From: Microvirga mediterraneensis
GTDB lineage: Bacteria > Pseudomonadota > Alphaproteobacteria > Rhizobiales > Beijerinckiaceae
Direction: 5' to 3'
DNA length: 64,000 bases
Assembly (NCBI RefSeq): GCF_013520865.1
Contig: NZ_JACDXJ010000001.1
Span: forward strand, 2,347,001-2,411,000
A program made the position numbers and the translations under genes. Each line of letters begins with the position of its first letter. Position 1 is the stretch's first letter. Under the pieces are notes generated by a model. The model was not told the origin of the DNA. It was given only the letters and a program-made list of their open reading frames with translations, and made no database searches. This document shows, piece by piece, positions 25,141 through 32,896 of this stretch.

Positions 25141-25590
25141 TTGACCACGCTCAAGGAATTCGAGGATGCCCTGCGCGAGCAGGGAATGAACATGGCGCTC
25201 GCCATTCTGGAGAAACTCCGCGAGCGGGATCGCTCCAAGCGCTCGCTGGCGCCCGCGCGCCGCATCACTGGGCGGAAGATGACGCCCGAACTCGCCCGGC
25301 GGATCCTGGAGCTGCATGGAACGACGGAGATGACGCAGCAGGAAATCGCCTTCCAACTCGGCGTCAATCAGGGGCGCGTGAACGAGGTGATCAAGCGCGG
25401 CAAGTGGCTCCAGGACGATCCGAATGCGCCGGAGGCCATCGCGCGGGACAAGGCCAAGGCACGGATGTCTGGCGCCGATGACAGAAAGCGGCCTGAACGC
25501 CGTGCGATGAAGGTCGCATCCTCGTCCCACAAGAAGAGTGAGAAGCCAAAGTCGAGCAACCAGGCTCAGTTGCTTCTGGGTGATCTGTAA
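25141..25590 (+). CDS. small HTH DNA-binding protein, basic tail
   Basis: 149-residue protein, start TTG 25141, with GAAGGAG 10 bases upstream; an internal ATG at 25186 is the alternative. A helix-turn-helix-like segment lies at about residues 45-90 (MTPELARRILELHGTTEMTQQ, then EIAFQLGVNQGRVNEVIKRG). The C-terminal 45 residues are very basic and probably disordered (KKSEKPKSSN). Similar phage- or plasmid-like short HTH proteins are common in Hyphomicrobiales. A transcriptional or nucleoid role is inferred; the target is unknown. A hairpin follows 28 bases after the stop. Confidence 0.65.
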   Translation: MTTLKEFEDALREQGMNMALAILEKLRERDRSKRSLAPARRITGRKMTPELARRILELHGTTEMTQQEIAFQLGVNQGRVNEVIKRGKWLQDDPNAPEAIARDKAKARMSGADDRKRPERRAMKVASSSHKKSEKPKSSNQAQLLLGDL

Positions 25591-25618
25591 CGAGCGCTCG
25601 CGGCACCGTTGTCGCCCA

Positions 25619-25651
25619 GAAAAAACCCCGCCCAAAGGGCAGGGTTGAGTG
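25619..25651. terminator. terminator hairpin after the HTH gene
   Basis: CCCCGCCC-AAA-GGGCAGGG stem preceded by an A tract, so the T tract lies on the minus-strand transcript. It sits 30 bases after the HTH gene stop and may work mainly in reverse orientation; no convincing minus-strand gene feeds it. Confidence 0.4.
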
Positions 25652-25700
25652 ATCTCCTCGCCTTCGGTTGTCAAGCCGAAAACGCGATCATTAGGACATG

Positions 25701-25731
25701 CCTTCAAAGTAAAGTCAAACGACTTTGAAGG
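25701..25731. repeat. perfect inverted repeat, 10-base arms
   Basis: CCTTCAAAGT (25701-25710) and ACTTTGAAGG (25722-25731) with an 11-base spacer AAAGTCAAACG. It may be an operator or an mRNA hairpin. It lies 180 bases upstream of the porin gene and 110 after the HTH gene. Confidence 0.5.
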
Positions 25732-25780
25732 TCGATTCCCCAAGTCCAGTTTCTAAATTTTCGGATAAAATTCTTTCCGC

Positions 25781-25800
25781 CAAAAGTAGTACTACTTTTG
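25781..25800. promoter_or_regulatory. perfect 20-base palindrome upstream of the porin
   Basis: CAAAAGTAGT/ACTACTTTTG, uninterrupted symmetry over 20 bases, 109 bases before the porin start in an AT-rich leader. This is the geometry of a dimeric regulator site; AAAAGTA/TACTTTT half sites would fit a LuxR/NarL-type protein, but the regulator is not identified. Confidence 0.6.
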
Positions 25801-25909
25801 CACCCATTGAATACTGCGCAAATATATAGGTGTTGCACCTTTGCCATAGCTTTCCTGAGGGTAACGAGCGTAAGTTTTCACCGTGAGTCCACATCAAGGG
25901 GTTACGGTT

Positions 25910-26698
25910 ATGAGAAAGTGCGTACTAAGCCTCCTCGCAGGGGTTGCAAGCGTGACGCTTGTTGCAGCCGCTGCCTCCGCTGCCGACCTTCCGCGCCAGG
26001 CTCCGCCGCCTGCCCCGATCATTGCTGCTCCGATCTTTACGTGGACCGGCTTCTATATCGGTGGCAACCTCGGCTGGGGTTGGCGGAACAGCAACAATGA
26101 CCCTGTGATCCTGGGCGGACCTGGCGTTCCGGGCGGCCTGGTCGGCGGCACTCTCATCTTCGACAACAATAACGACGGTGCCTTCACTGGCGGTGGCCAG
26201 ATCGGCTACAACTACCAGATCGGCAACTTCGTGATCGGTGTCGAAACCGACATCCAGGGGATCGACAACGGCAACAACAACGCCGTGTTCATCCCGGGTC
26301 CGGGCTTCGCCGGCACCTTCGTGCCCGGCCGGTTCAACAACTCCGCGGATTGGTGGGGTTCGACCCGCGTACGCGCCGGTTTCGCTGTCGATCGCGTCCT
26401 GATCTACGCCACCGGTGGCGTGGCCTACACGGACAACGACACTGGCTGGGCTGTCGGCGGCGGCATCGAGTGGGCACTGCCGACCAACTGGAACCTGTTC
26501 GGTGGCAACAGCGCCGTCACCCTGGGCCTCGAAGGCCTGTGGGTCAGCATCGACCAGAGCAACGACAACAACGGCATCATCGGAACCTTCACTCCGGTTG
26601 GTGGCGCGCCGGTCGATGTGTTCTGGCCCCAGACCAACAACGATCAGGACTTCTTCGTGGCCCGTGCCAAGCTGAACTTCAAGTTCGGCACGTACTGA
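25910..26698 (+). CDS. outer-membrane beta-barrel porin (Omp25/Omp31-like)
   Basis: 262-residue outer-membrane protein. The signal peptide is MRKCVLSLLAGVASVTLVAAAAS with AADLP at the mature start, then a Pro-rich linker (QAPPPAPIIAAP). FTWTGFYIGGNLGWGWR is the first strand, a hallmark of Omp25/Omp31 and hypothetical porins of Hyphomicrobiales. Alternating strand and polar loop pattern continues, and the last residues NFKFGTY end with an aromatic-rich C-terminus. It starts at ATG 25910, not 25883, since the signal peptide begins there. It probably forms a monomeric eight-stranded barrel for envelope stability. Confidence 0.88.
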   Translation: MRKCVLSLLAGVASVTLVAAAASAADLPRQAPPPAPIIAAPIFTWTGFYIGGNLGWGWRNSNNDPVILGGPGVPGGLVGGTLIFDNNNDGAFTGGGQIGYNYQIGNFVIGVETDIQGIDNGNNNAVFIPGPGFAGTFVPGRFNNSADWWGSTRVRAGFAVDRVLIYATGGVAYTDNDTGWAVGGGIEWALPTNWNLFGGNSAVTLGLEGLWVSIDQSNDNNGIIGTFTPVGGAPVDVFWPQTNNDQDFFVARAKLNFKFGTY

Positions 26699-26720
26699 TC
26701 CAGTCCATACGACGACGAGA

Positions 26721-26747
26721 AGGCCCGGGAACCTCCCGGGCCTTTTT
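26721..26747 (+). terminator. strong terminator after the porin
   Basis: Perfect hairpin AGGCCCGGGA, loop ACC, TCCCGGGCCT, directly followed by TTTT. It is 20 bases after the porin stop. Confidence 0.85.
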
Positions 26748-26881
26748 GCATGTCCGGCTCTTTGTAAGGGATGGATCCGCAATTCATCAAAAGGGCAGCG
26801 CAGCGCCACGATCTCGCCGCGCCTCCGACAAGTTTCCTATGACAATCCTGCGGGGTTATCCTTTTTCCTTGCGGACCGCGC

Positions 26882-28330
26882 ATGAGCGACACGGAAGCTC
26901 CATCGAAGGACAGCATTCATCCCGCCCTGGCGCTGGCCCGCTTCGGCCTCGGCGCCAGGGGGAACGACTTGGCCGAAGCCGGCTCGGATGCGAAAGGTTT
27001 TCTGGGACAGGACATCGAAACCTGGCGATCCGCCCAGAGCCACCTCCAGAGCACGCCGGAGGTTCTCAGCGCGCTTCAGCAGGAAAATCGCCGGGTGGAC
27101 TTGGCGCGGGCCTCGCGGATCAATCCCTACGACCGGCGGGATGGTGTGCTCCTGTCGCGCGCGATGGACCAGGCCGATGCCGCCGCCAAGCCGCTTCCGC
27201 AGGCCGAGGCGCCGAAGAACGTGATCCCGCAGGATACCTATCGCGACGAGGTGCTGGCCCGCGCCACGCTGGCCCTGGAGGCGAGGAGCGGTTTTGCCGA
27301 GCGCATGGTCTGGTTCTGGAGCAACCATTTCGCAATCTCAGCCTCCAAGGGCAACCAGGTTCAAGCCACGGCCGGCGCCTTCGAGCGGGAGGCCATCCGG
27401 CCTCATGTGTTCGGGCGCTTCGCCGACATGCTCTTCGCCGCCGAGACGCACCCGGCGATGATCTATTATCTCGACAACAACCAGTCGATCGGCCCCAACT
27501 CGAATGCCGGTCTCAGGCAGCGCAAGGGGCTGAACGAGAACCTGGCCCGTGAGATCCTGGAGCTGCACACCCTCGGCGCCTCCGGCGGTTACGGCCAGAC
27601 CGACGTGACGAGCCTGGCCCGCGTCATCACCGGCTGGACGGTGGCGGGGCCGGAGGGAAAGCTCGGCCGTCCAGGCTCCTCAATCTTCAATGTGGGCTTG
27701 CACGAGCCGGGCGAGCATCGCGTGCTCGGCACCTATTATCAGGATTACGGTCCCGACCAGACGAGGGACGTCTTCGATGCCCTCTCGCGTCATCCGTCCA
27801 CCGCGCAACACATCGCATTCAAGATGGCGCGTCATTTCGTGGCCGACGATCCGCCGCCCGCTCTCGTGGCCCGGCTCCGGGACGTCTTCATCGAAACCGA
27901 GGGCGACCTCGCGGAGCTCTCCCGCGCCCTGCTCGATTCACCCGAGGCCTGGACATCGCAGGCGCGCAAGATCCGCACTCCGCAGGAATTCGTCTTCGCG
28001 GCGCTCCGCCTCATCGGCGCACCTCCGGAGAACCTGTGGGTGGTGGCCAATCCCCTCAACGCGCTTGGCCAGAAGCTCTGGGATCCGCCCGGTCCCAACG
28101 GTTATCCGGACACGGCCGCCCACTGGGCCACGCCCGAGGGCATGAAGACGCGCCTCTACGCCTCCGCGCGACTGGCGCAGCGCGCCGGGCGGCTCGATCC
28201 CATGGAGCTGCTGGAGGCGAGCCTTGGCGACTATGCGTCGAAGGAAACGCGCCAGACCGTCGCCCGCGCCGAAAGCCGCCAGCAGGGCGTCGCGCTTCTG
28301 CTGATGGCGCCGGAATTCCAGCGGCGCTGA
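26882..28330 (+). CDS. DUF1800 domain protein
   Basis: 482-residue protein with the DUF1800 signature throughout: HPALALARFGLGARG at the N-terminus, MVWFWSNHFAIS near residue 143, LNENLAREILELHTLG near residue 224 and VTSLARVITGW. It has no signal peptide. It is paired with the DUF1501 gene 22 bases downstream, a conserved two-gene arrangement in many bacteria whose proteins are thought to be exported or to act on envelope-related material; the biochemical activity is unknown. The ribosome site is weak. Confidence 0.85.
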   Translation: MSDTEAPSKDSIHPALALARFGLGARGNDLAEAGSDAKGFLGQDIETWRSAQSHLQSTPEVLSALQQENRRVDLARASRINPYDRRDGVLLSRAMDQADAAAKPLPQAEAPKNVIPQDTYRDEVLARATLALEARSGFAERMVWFWSNHFAISASKGNQVQATAGAFEREAIRPHVFGRFADMLFAAETHPAMIYYLDNNQSIGPNSNAGLRQRKGLNENLAREILELHTLGASGGYGQTDVTSLARVITGWTVAGPEGKLGRPGSSIFNVGLHEPGEHRVLGTYYQDYGPDQTRDVFDALSRHPSTAQHIAFKMARHFVADDPPPALVARLRDVFIETEGDLAELSRALLDSPEAWTSQARKIRTPQEFVFAALRLIGAPPENLWVVANPLNALGQKLWDPPGPNGYPDTAAHWATPEGMKTRLYASARLAQRAGRLDPMELLEASLGDYASKETRQTVARAESRQQGVALLLMAPEFQRR

Positions 28331-28352
28331 ACGCCGGAGCAGGAGAGCGACC

Positions 28353-29579
28353 ATGTCCGACCTTTGCGAGAACAACGTCAGCCGCCGCGCCATCCTGGGA
28401 GCCGCCGGGGCTCTCTTCGCCTGGAGTTTCGTGCCGAAATTCGCCTATGCGGCGGCGGGCGCGCGGGACGCGCGCTTCGTATGCATCGTCCTGCGTGGAG
28501 CCATGGATGGCCTGTCCGCCGTCGCGCCCGTGGGCGACCCGGATTATGTGGGCCTGCGCGAGAGCATCGCCCTCTCGACGCAGGGCGGCACCCCGGCCCT
28601 GCCTCTCGACGGGTTCTTCGCGCTGCATCCGGCCATGCCGAACCTGCTGCGGCTCTACAAGGCCGGGCAAGCGACGGTGATCCATGCGACGTCCACGGGC
28701 TATCGCGATCGCTCGCATTTCGACGGTCAGGACGTTCTGGAAAGCGGCCAGCCGGGACCTGGGCGCACGGAATCGGGCTGGATGAACCGCCTGCTCCTGA
28801 TCCTGCCGGAGGGGGAGCGGATCGCGCAGCACGGGGCGCTGGGCGTCGGCCCGGTGCCGCCGCTGATCGTGCGAGGGCGGGCTCCTGTGACCGGCTGGGC
28901 CCCGGCCATCCTGCCCAAGGCCAAGGAGGACCTCGCACAGCGGCTTCTCGATCTCTATGCCGCCCGCGATCCGGAACTGGGCGTGCAGCTGAGGAGCGGT
29001 CTCGACACGGAGCGTCTGGCGGGCCGCATGGGCGGCATGGCGGGCCAGCCCACAGCTGGCGCATCCGCCGCCATGCGTCGCGTGGCCGAAGGGGCGGCGC
29101 GTCTCGTGAATGCGGATGACGGGCCGCGCATCGCGGCGCTCGCCTTCGACGGGTGGGACACCCACGCCAACGAAGGCGGCGCGACGGGGCAGCTCGCTCA
29201 GCTCCTCGGCGGGCTCGACGGAGCCTTCGCGGCCCTCGAGGCCGGGCTTAAGGAGCGCTGGGCGGACACGGTCGTGATGGTGGTCACGGAGTTCGGGCGC
29301 ACCGCGCGGGTCAACGGCACGGTGGGAACGGACCACGGCAACGGCACCGTCGCCTTTCTCGTGGGCGGGGCCGTCAAGGGCGGGCGGGTCATCGCCGACT
29401 GGCCTGGCTTGAGGCCGGAGAACCTCTTCGAGCGCCGGGACCTGCGCCCCACCACCGACATCCGTTCCGTTGCCAAGGGCGTATTGGCCGATCTGTTCGG
29501 GATCTCCACCGCCCGGCTCGCCGAGGACGTTTTTCCCGACACGCCTGACCTGAAACCGATCCAGGGTCTCGTCGGATAG
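28353..29579 (+). CDS. DUF1501 domain protein with Tat signal
   Basis: 408-residue protein. The N-terminus has the twin-arginine motif (VSRRAILGAAGALFAW) and a hydrophobic stretch ending AYAAAG, so it is probably exported folded by Tat. The DUF1501 core, related to alkaline-phosphatase/sulfatase folds, shows ARFVCIVLRGAMDGLSAV, GYRDRSHFDGQDVLESG and FGRTARVNGTVGTDHGNG. Asp and His residues here could bind metal. GAGCAGGAGAG lies 5 bases upstream of the start. It is co-transcribed with the DUF1800 gene. The substrate is unknown. Confidence 0.85.
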   Translation: MSDLCENNVSRRAILGAAGALFAWSFVPKFAYAAAGARDARFVCIVLRGAMDGLSAVAPVGDPDYVGLRESIALSTQGGTPALPLDGFFALHPAMPNLLRLYKAGQATVIHATSTGYRDRSHFDGQDVLESGQPGPGRTESGWMNRLLLILPEGERIAQHGALGVGPVPPLIVRGRAPVTGWAPAILPKAKEDLAQRLLDLYAARDPELGVQLRSGLDTERLAGRMGGMAGQPTAGASAAMRRVAEGAARLVNADDGPRIAALAFDGWDTHANEGGATGQLAQLLGGLDGAFAALEAGLKERWADTVVMVVTEFGRTARVNGTVGTDHGNGTVAFLVGGAVKGGRVIADWPGLRPENLFERRDLRPTTDIRSVAKGVLADLFGISTARLAEDVFPDTPDLKPIQGLVG

Positions 29580-29814
29580 ATCCGTCGCGATGGTGGAAAC
29601 GGGGCTTCGTGCCGATGATGCACCTTTGGGCTCGCGCATCGTTCGACGAGGCTGCGGCGCGCCCGGACGGGGTAGCCGCGACCATGTCCTTTGAAGGGGG
29701 CATTGGTCGCGGCCCCGGCCCGTGTTTGCCCCCACGGGAAGCTAAGCCCTAGACCCTGAAAACGTGACTTCAATGAGGCGCTGGCCGGGCTATAAAAATT
29801 TTAGAAAAAAGTTC
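29580..29814. other. intergenic region after DUF1501
   Basis: About 235 bases without a convincing gene; the weak frames here are Arg-rich shadows. The stretch near 29790-29812 is AT-rich and precedes the EcfG-type promoter. Confidence 0.3.
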
Positions 29815-29839
29815 GGAACCAAATCCAGCCTTGGGCGTT
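29815..29839 (+). promoter_or_regulatory. EcfG (general stress response) promoter
   Basis: GGAAC at 29815-29819 and CGTT at 29836-29839 with 16 bases between, an exact match to the alphaproteobacterial EcfG consensus. It points right, toward a short transcript ending at a terminator 45 bases after the -10 element. Confidence 0.6.
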
Positions 29840-29845
29840 TATTGA

Positions 29846-29910
29846 CATCTCCGGTCATTTTGCCCCTACGGCCGGACACCTTAAGAGCACCCCTGGGTGC
29901 TCTTTCTTTT
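29846..29910 (+). ncRNA. candidate small RNA with its own terminator
   Basis: Between the EcfG-type promoter and a perfect terminator (AAGAGCACCC-CT-GGGTGCTCTT, then TCTTTT, 29883-29910) lie about 37 bases with a first hairpin TCCGGT/GCCGGA. It has no reading frame of any length. It would be a stress-induced RNA of roughly 65 bases. A sigma-70-like TTGACA at 29842 could be an alternative promoter. Confidence 0.45.
29883..29910 (+). terminator. terminator of the candidate small RNA
   Basis: Perfect 10-base stem AAGAGCACCC / GGGTGCTCTT with a 2-base nominal loop (CT), then TCTTTT. Nearby genes on the plus strand end 300 bases upstream. Confidence 0.8.
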
Positions 29911-30038
29911 TGGAACCCTGGTTCTCGCTCGAATCACTGACGAGCTTGAGCTTATGAAGCTCGAATCCCTCGTTCAAGGGCTCCAAGCGTAGCAATGACT
30001 GCAATGCTGCAAAGCCGGTTTGCGGCCGAGGTCGGCGC

Positions 30039-31271
30039 TCAGCCGAACTTGCGGTCGTCCGCGATGGCCTTGCCGTCGTTCGGAAGGCTCTCTGGGCTTA
30101 CGAACGTGACCAGCCCTTTGAGCTTGAGGATGTTCTGCAGCGTTGTCCCGAGCGAGGTCGCGAGAGCATCGTTGGGGCTGTCCGTTTCCGCCATCAGAGT
30201 CATGACGTCCGTCTCTCCCTCGCGGGTGACGACGAGGCGCAGGCGGCCGAGTTCGGGATGGCGCCGGCCGATCTCCGCCACCTGCTCGGGCCGCACGAAC
30301 ATGCCCTTGACCTTGGTGGCCTGGTCGGCGCGACCCATCCATCCCTTGATGCGCATGTTGGTGCGGCCGCAGGGGCTGGAGCCACTCATCGCCGCGGTCA
30401 GGTCGCCGAGGGCGAGGCGGACGAAAGGATGGCGTGGATCGAGGGTCGTCACGACGATCTCGCCCACATCGCCTTCCGGCACCGGATCGCCCGTGCCGGG
30501 CCGCACGATTTCGACGATGATGTCCTCGTTGACGACAAGCCCTTCCCGGGCTGAAGTTTCATAGGCGATGAAACCAAGGTCCGCCGTGGCATAGGCCTGG
30601 TAGGCCTCGATGCCCCTCGCGGAAAACTCCTCCTGCAGCGACTTCGGAAAGGCCGCGCCGGAGACGAGCGCCCGTTTGATGGACGAGACGTCGCGCCCCG
30701 ACGAGGCCGCGCCGTCGAGCAGGATCTTCAGGAAATCCGGTGTGCCGCAATAGGCGACGGGCCGATAGGCTTCGATGAGCTCGAATTGCTGCTCGGTGTT
30801 CCCCGGTCCCGCCGGGATGACGGCGCAGCCGAGGGCGCGCGCGCCGGAATCCATGATGAAGCCGCCCGGCGTCAGGTGGTAGCTGAAGGTGTTGAGCACC
30901 ACGTCGCCCCGCCTGAACCCGGCGGCGAAGAGGCCGCGCGCGGAGCGCCAGGGATCGGGTGTCTCCGGTTCCGGCTCGAAGATCGGACCGGGCGACGTGA
31001 AGAGGCGCCCGAACGAGCCCGGCGTGCCGGACACGAAACCGCCGAAGGGCGGGGCGGCTTTCTGCAGACCCGGCAGCTCGGATTTGCGCAGCACCGGCAG
31101 GGCCGCAAGCGCCTCGCGGCTCGTGATGAGGTCGAGGTCGATGCCCTTGAGCCGCTCCGCATAGGCGGGGGCTTTGACGGCCTGGTTCAGGATCTCCGGC
31201 AGACGTTTGAAGAGCGAGGCTTCACGCTTGGCATGATCATGGGTTTCGAGATCGTCGTAATGATCCGCCAA
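30039..31271 (-). CDS. PaaK-like adenylate-forming protein, divergent
   Basis: 410-residue relative of phenylacetate-CoA ligase (PaaK). PaaK marks include an acidic N-terminus, LPVLRKSELPGLQ, YCGTPDFLKILLD, ALVSGAAFPKSLQEEF and a C-terminal domain with GWMGRADQATKVKGMFVRPEQ. The usual Ser/Thr/Gly-rich P-loop (SSGTTGxPT) is replaced by FTSPGPIFEPEPE, so canonical ATP use is doubtful. Start is TTG 31271, with GGAGG 6 bases upstream. It closes the liv/acyl-CoA ligase cluster, so it may activate or bind an aromatic or other carboxylic acid. Confidence 0.75.
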   Translation of the reverse strand: MADHYDDLETHDHAKREASLFKRLPEILNQAVKAPAYAERLKGIDLDLITSREALAALPVLRKSELPGLQKAAPPFGGFVSGTPGSFGRLFTSPGPIFEPEPETPDPWRSARGLFAAGFRRGDVVLNTFSYHLTPGGFIMDSGARALGCAVIPAGPGNTEQQFELIEAYRPVAYCGTPDFLKILLDGAASSGRDVSSIKRALVSGAAFPKSLQEEFSARGIEAYQAYATADLGFIAYETSAREGLVVNEDIIVEIVRPGTGDPVPEGDVGEIVVTTLDPRHPFVRLALGDLTAAMSGSSPCGRTNMRIKGWMGRADQATKVKGMFVRPEQVAEIGRRHPELGRLRLVVTREGETDVMTLMAETDSPNDALATSLGTTLQNILKLKGLVTFVSPESLPNDGKAIADDRKFG

Positions 31272-31386
31272 GGACTTCCTCCGCTATCCCGCCATCAATG
31301 TCGAGGCACACCGTCAGATCCCCGTGGAGCGGTGGACCGACGGCATGCAGTGATGGTGGATGAGCCGCCGCGGGTTGGCAAGCCGG

Positions 31387-31788
31387 TCAGGCTTGAGCCA
31401 GCGCGCCGTAGGAAGCGGAGGACGGTTCGGGCCCGAACTGGTTCGGCCCAGAGGTTCCCGGCTGGCAGCAGAGATAGATGACATAGAGGCCGCCAACGAT
31501 GGGAATGATGGCGACGAGCAGCCACCAGCCTGGGCGGCCTGTGTCATGCAGGCGGCGCGCACCGGCCGACAGGGTGGGGACGAGGGTTGCGAGCGCAACG
31601 ACCAGGCTGAGCGCAGACGTTCCGAAAAGGATCGAATCGATGAGATTCGCAACAACCAGAAGGGCGATCACCGGGAGCATGAGATACCAGTATTCCGGTC
31701 GGGATGCGCGTCCCGTAAAATCGGCGAACTTGCTGATGCTCGTTCTGACGGCCTGTTCCACGTTTTTCTTCAAGACTTCAAAGTTCAT
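31387..31788 (-). CDS. DUF805 inner-membrane protein
   Basis: 133-residue membrane protein of the DUF805 family. The hallmark is GRASRPEYWYLMLPVIALL, then about four helices, and SAGARRLHDTGRPGWWLL near residue 75. The C-terminal tail is Pro/Gly/Ser-rich. ATG 31788 has GAGGGGG 5 bases upstream. It sits between livF and the PaaK-like gene, with 115-118-base gaps on both sides, so it may be independently expressed. The function is unknown. Confidence 0.85.
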   Translation of the reverse strand: MNFEVLKKNVEQAVRTSISKFADFTGRASRPEYWYLMLPVIALLVVANLIDSILFGTSALSLVVALATLVPTLSAGARRLHDTGRPGWWLLVAIIPIVGGLYVIYLCCQPGTSGPNQFGPEPSSASYGALAQA

Positions 31789-31906
31789 CGTAACCCCCTC
31801 GCTTCAAGAATCGCGTGAGCCTGCATAGGACTCCGCTGATTCCGTGCTATGAATGTTATCATGTAAGGTCAAGCTTGGAGATTGAGCGGGTGCGTTCTCC
31901 GGCGTC

Positions 31907-32755
31907 TTAAGCCAGCCAGCGCTTGCGGCGTTTGTAGCTTTTCACCGCGCGGAAGGATTTGCGGTCTCCCTCGGAAACCCCGAGATAGAATTCCTTCACG
32001 TCCTCGTTCTCGCGCAGCATCCGGGCGGGGCCGTCCATGACGACGCGGCCGGTTTCGAGGATGTAGCCGTAGGTGGCGTATTTGAGCGCCATGTTGGTGT
32101 TCTGCTCGGCGAGCAGGAAGGACACGCCCTCCGACGTGTTGAGGATGCGCACGATCTCGAAGATCTCCTCCACGATCTGCGGCGCGAGGCCCATGGAGGG
32201 CTCGTCGAGCAGGATCATGGAGGGACGCGACATCATCGCCCGCCCGATGGCGCACATCTGCTGCTCGCCCCCGGAGGTATAGCCCGCCATGGAGGAACGC
32301 CTCTGCTTCAGGCGCGGGAAGTATTCATAGATTGCCTCGAGGTCGCGCCGGATGGCGGCGTTGCCGTCCCGGCGCGTGAAGGCGCCGGTGAGTAGGTTCT
32401 CCTCGATGGTCAGATGGCCGAAGCAGTGGCGGCCCTCGAGCACCTGGATGCAGCCGCGCCGCACCAGCTCGTTGGGCGAGAGCTTGTCGACACGCTCGCC
32501 CTTGAACTCGATCGACCCCTTCGTGACCTCGCCGCGCTCGGCGTGCAGCAGGTTGGAGATGGCCTTGAGCGTCGTCGTCTTGCCCGCGCCGTTGGCGCCG
32601 AGCAGCGCCACGATGCCGCCCTTGGGCACGTTGAGCGAGACGCCTTTCAGCACGAGGATCACGTGGTCGTAGACGACCTCGATGTTGTTGACCGTGAGGA
32701 CGGTTTCGGCCGCTTCCGGTTGGGGAGGCGCTTGTGTTTGAACAGCACTCGACAT
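31907..32755 (-). CDS. livF: branched-chain amino acid-type ABC transporter ATPase
   Basis: 282-residue ATPase of the LivF type. Walker A GANGAGKTTTLKAI, signature YTSGGEQQMCAIGRAM, Walker B MILLDEPSMGLAP and LLAEQNTNMAL are present. An Ala/Pro/Gln-rich N-terminal extension of 25 residues precedes the domain. I start at ATG 32755 (MSSAVQTQ), with GAGGAG upstream, since the frame before it is the repeat region. It works with LivG on LivH/LivM. It is separated from livK by 141 bases that hold a large inverted repeat. Confidence 0.92.
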   Translation of the reverse strand: MSSAVQTQAPPQPEAAETVLTVNNIEVVYDHVILVLKGVSLNVPKGGIVALLGANGAGKTTTLKAISNLLHAERGEVTKGSIEFKGERVDKLSPNELVRRGCIQVLEGRHCFGHLTIEENLLTGAFTRRDGNAAIRRDLEAIYEYFPRLKQRRSSMAGYTSGGEQQMCAIGRAMMSRPSMILLDEPSMGLAPQIVEEIFEIVRILNTSEGVSFLLAEQNTNMALKYATYGYILETGRVVMDGPARMLRENEDVKEFYLGVSEGDRKSFRAVKSYKRRKRWLA

Positions 32756-32773
32756 CGATGGGGCTCCTCGATT

Positions 32774-32880
32774 TCCCTCCCCCTTGAGGGGAGGGATTAA
32801 GGGTGGGGGTGACGGCGCCACACCTTCATAGGCTATCGCTCACACCCCCACCTCCAGCTCCTCCCCTCAAGGGGGAGGAG
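32774..32880. repeat. large imperfect inverted repeat between livK and livF
   Basis: Left arm begins TCCCTCCCCCTTGAGGGGAG and continues AAGGGTGGGGGTG. The right arm is its near mirror, CACCCCCACCTC...CTCCCCTCAAGGGGGAGG. Each arm is itself a small hairpin. This style of repeat recurs between genes in Hyphomicrobiales. It probably folds in the livK-livF mRNA. Confidence 0.6.
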
Positions 32881-32896
32881 GGTATGTCGCGCTTGC

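Noticed and set aside
25715..25897. Minus-strand 60-codon frame over the porin leader
   Set aside because: No ribosome site, weak composition, and it covers the palindromes and porin promoter.
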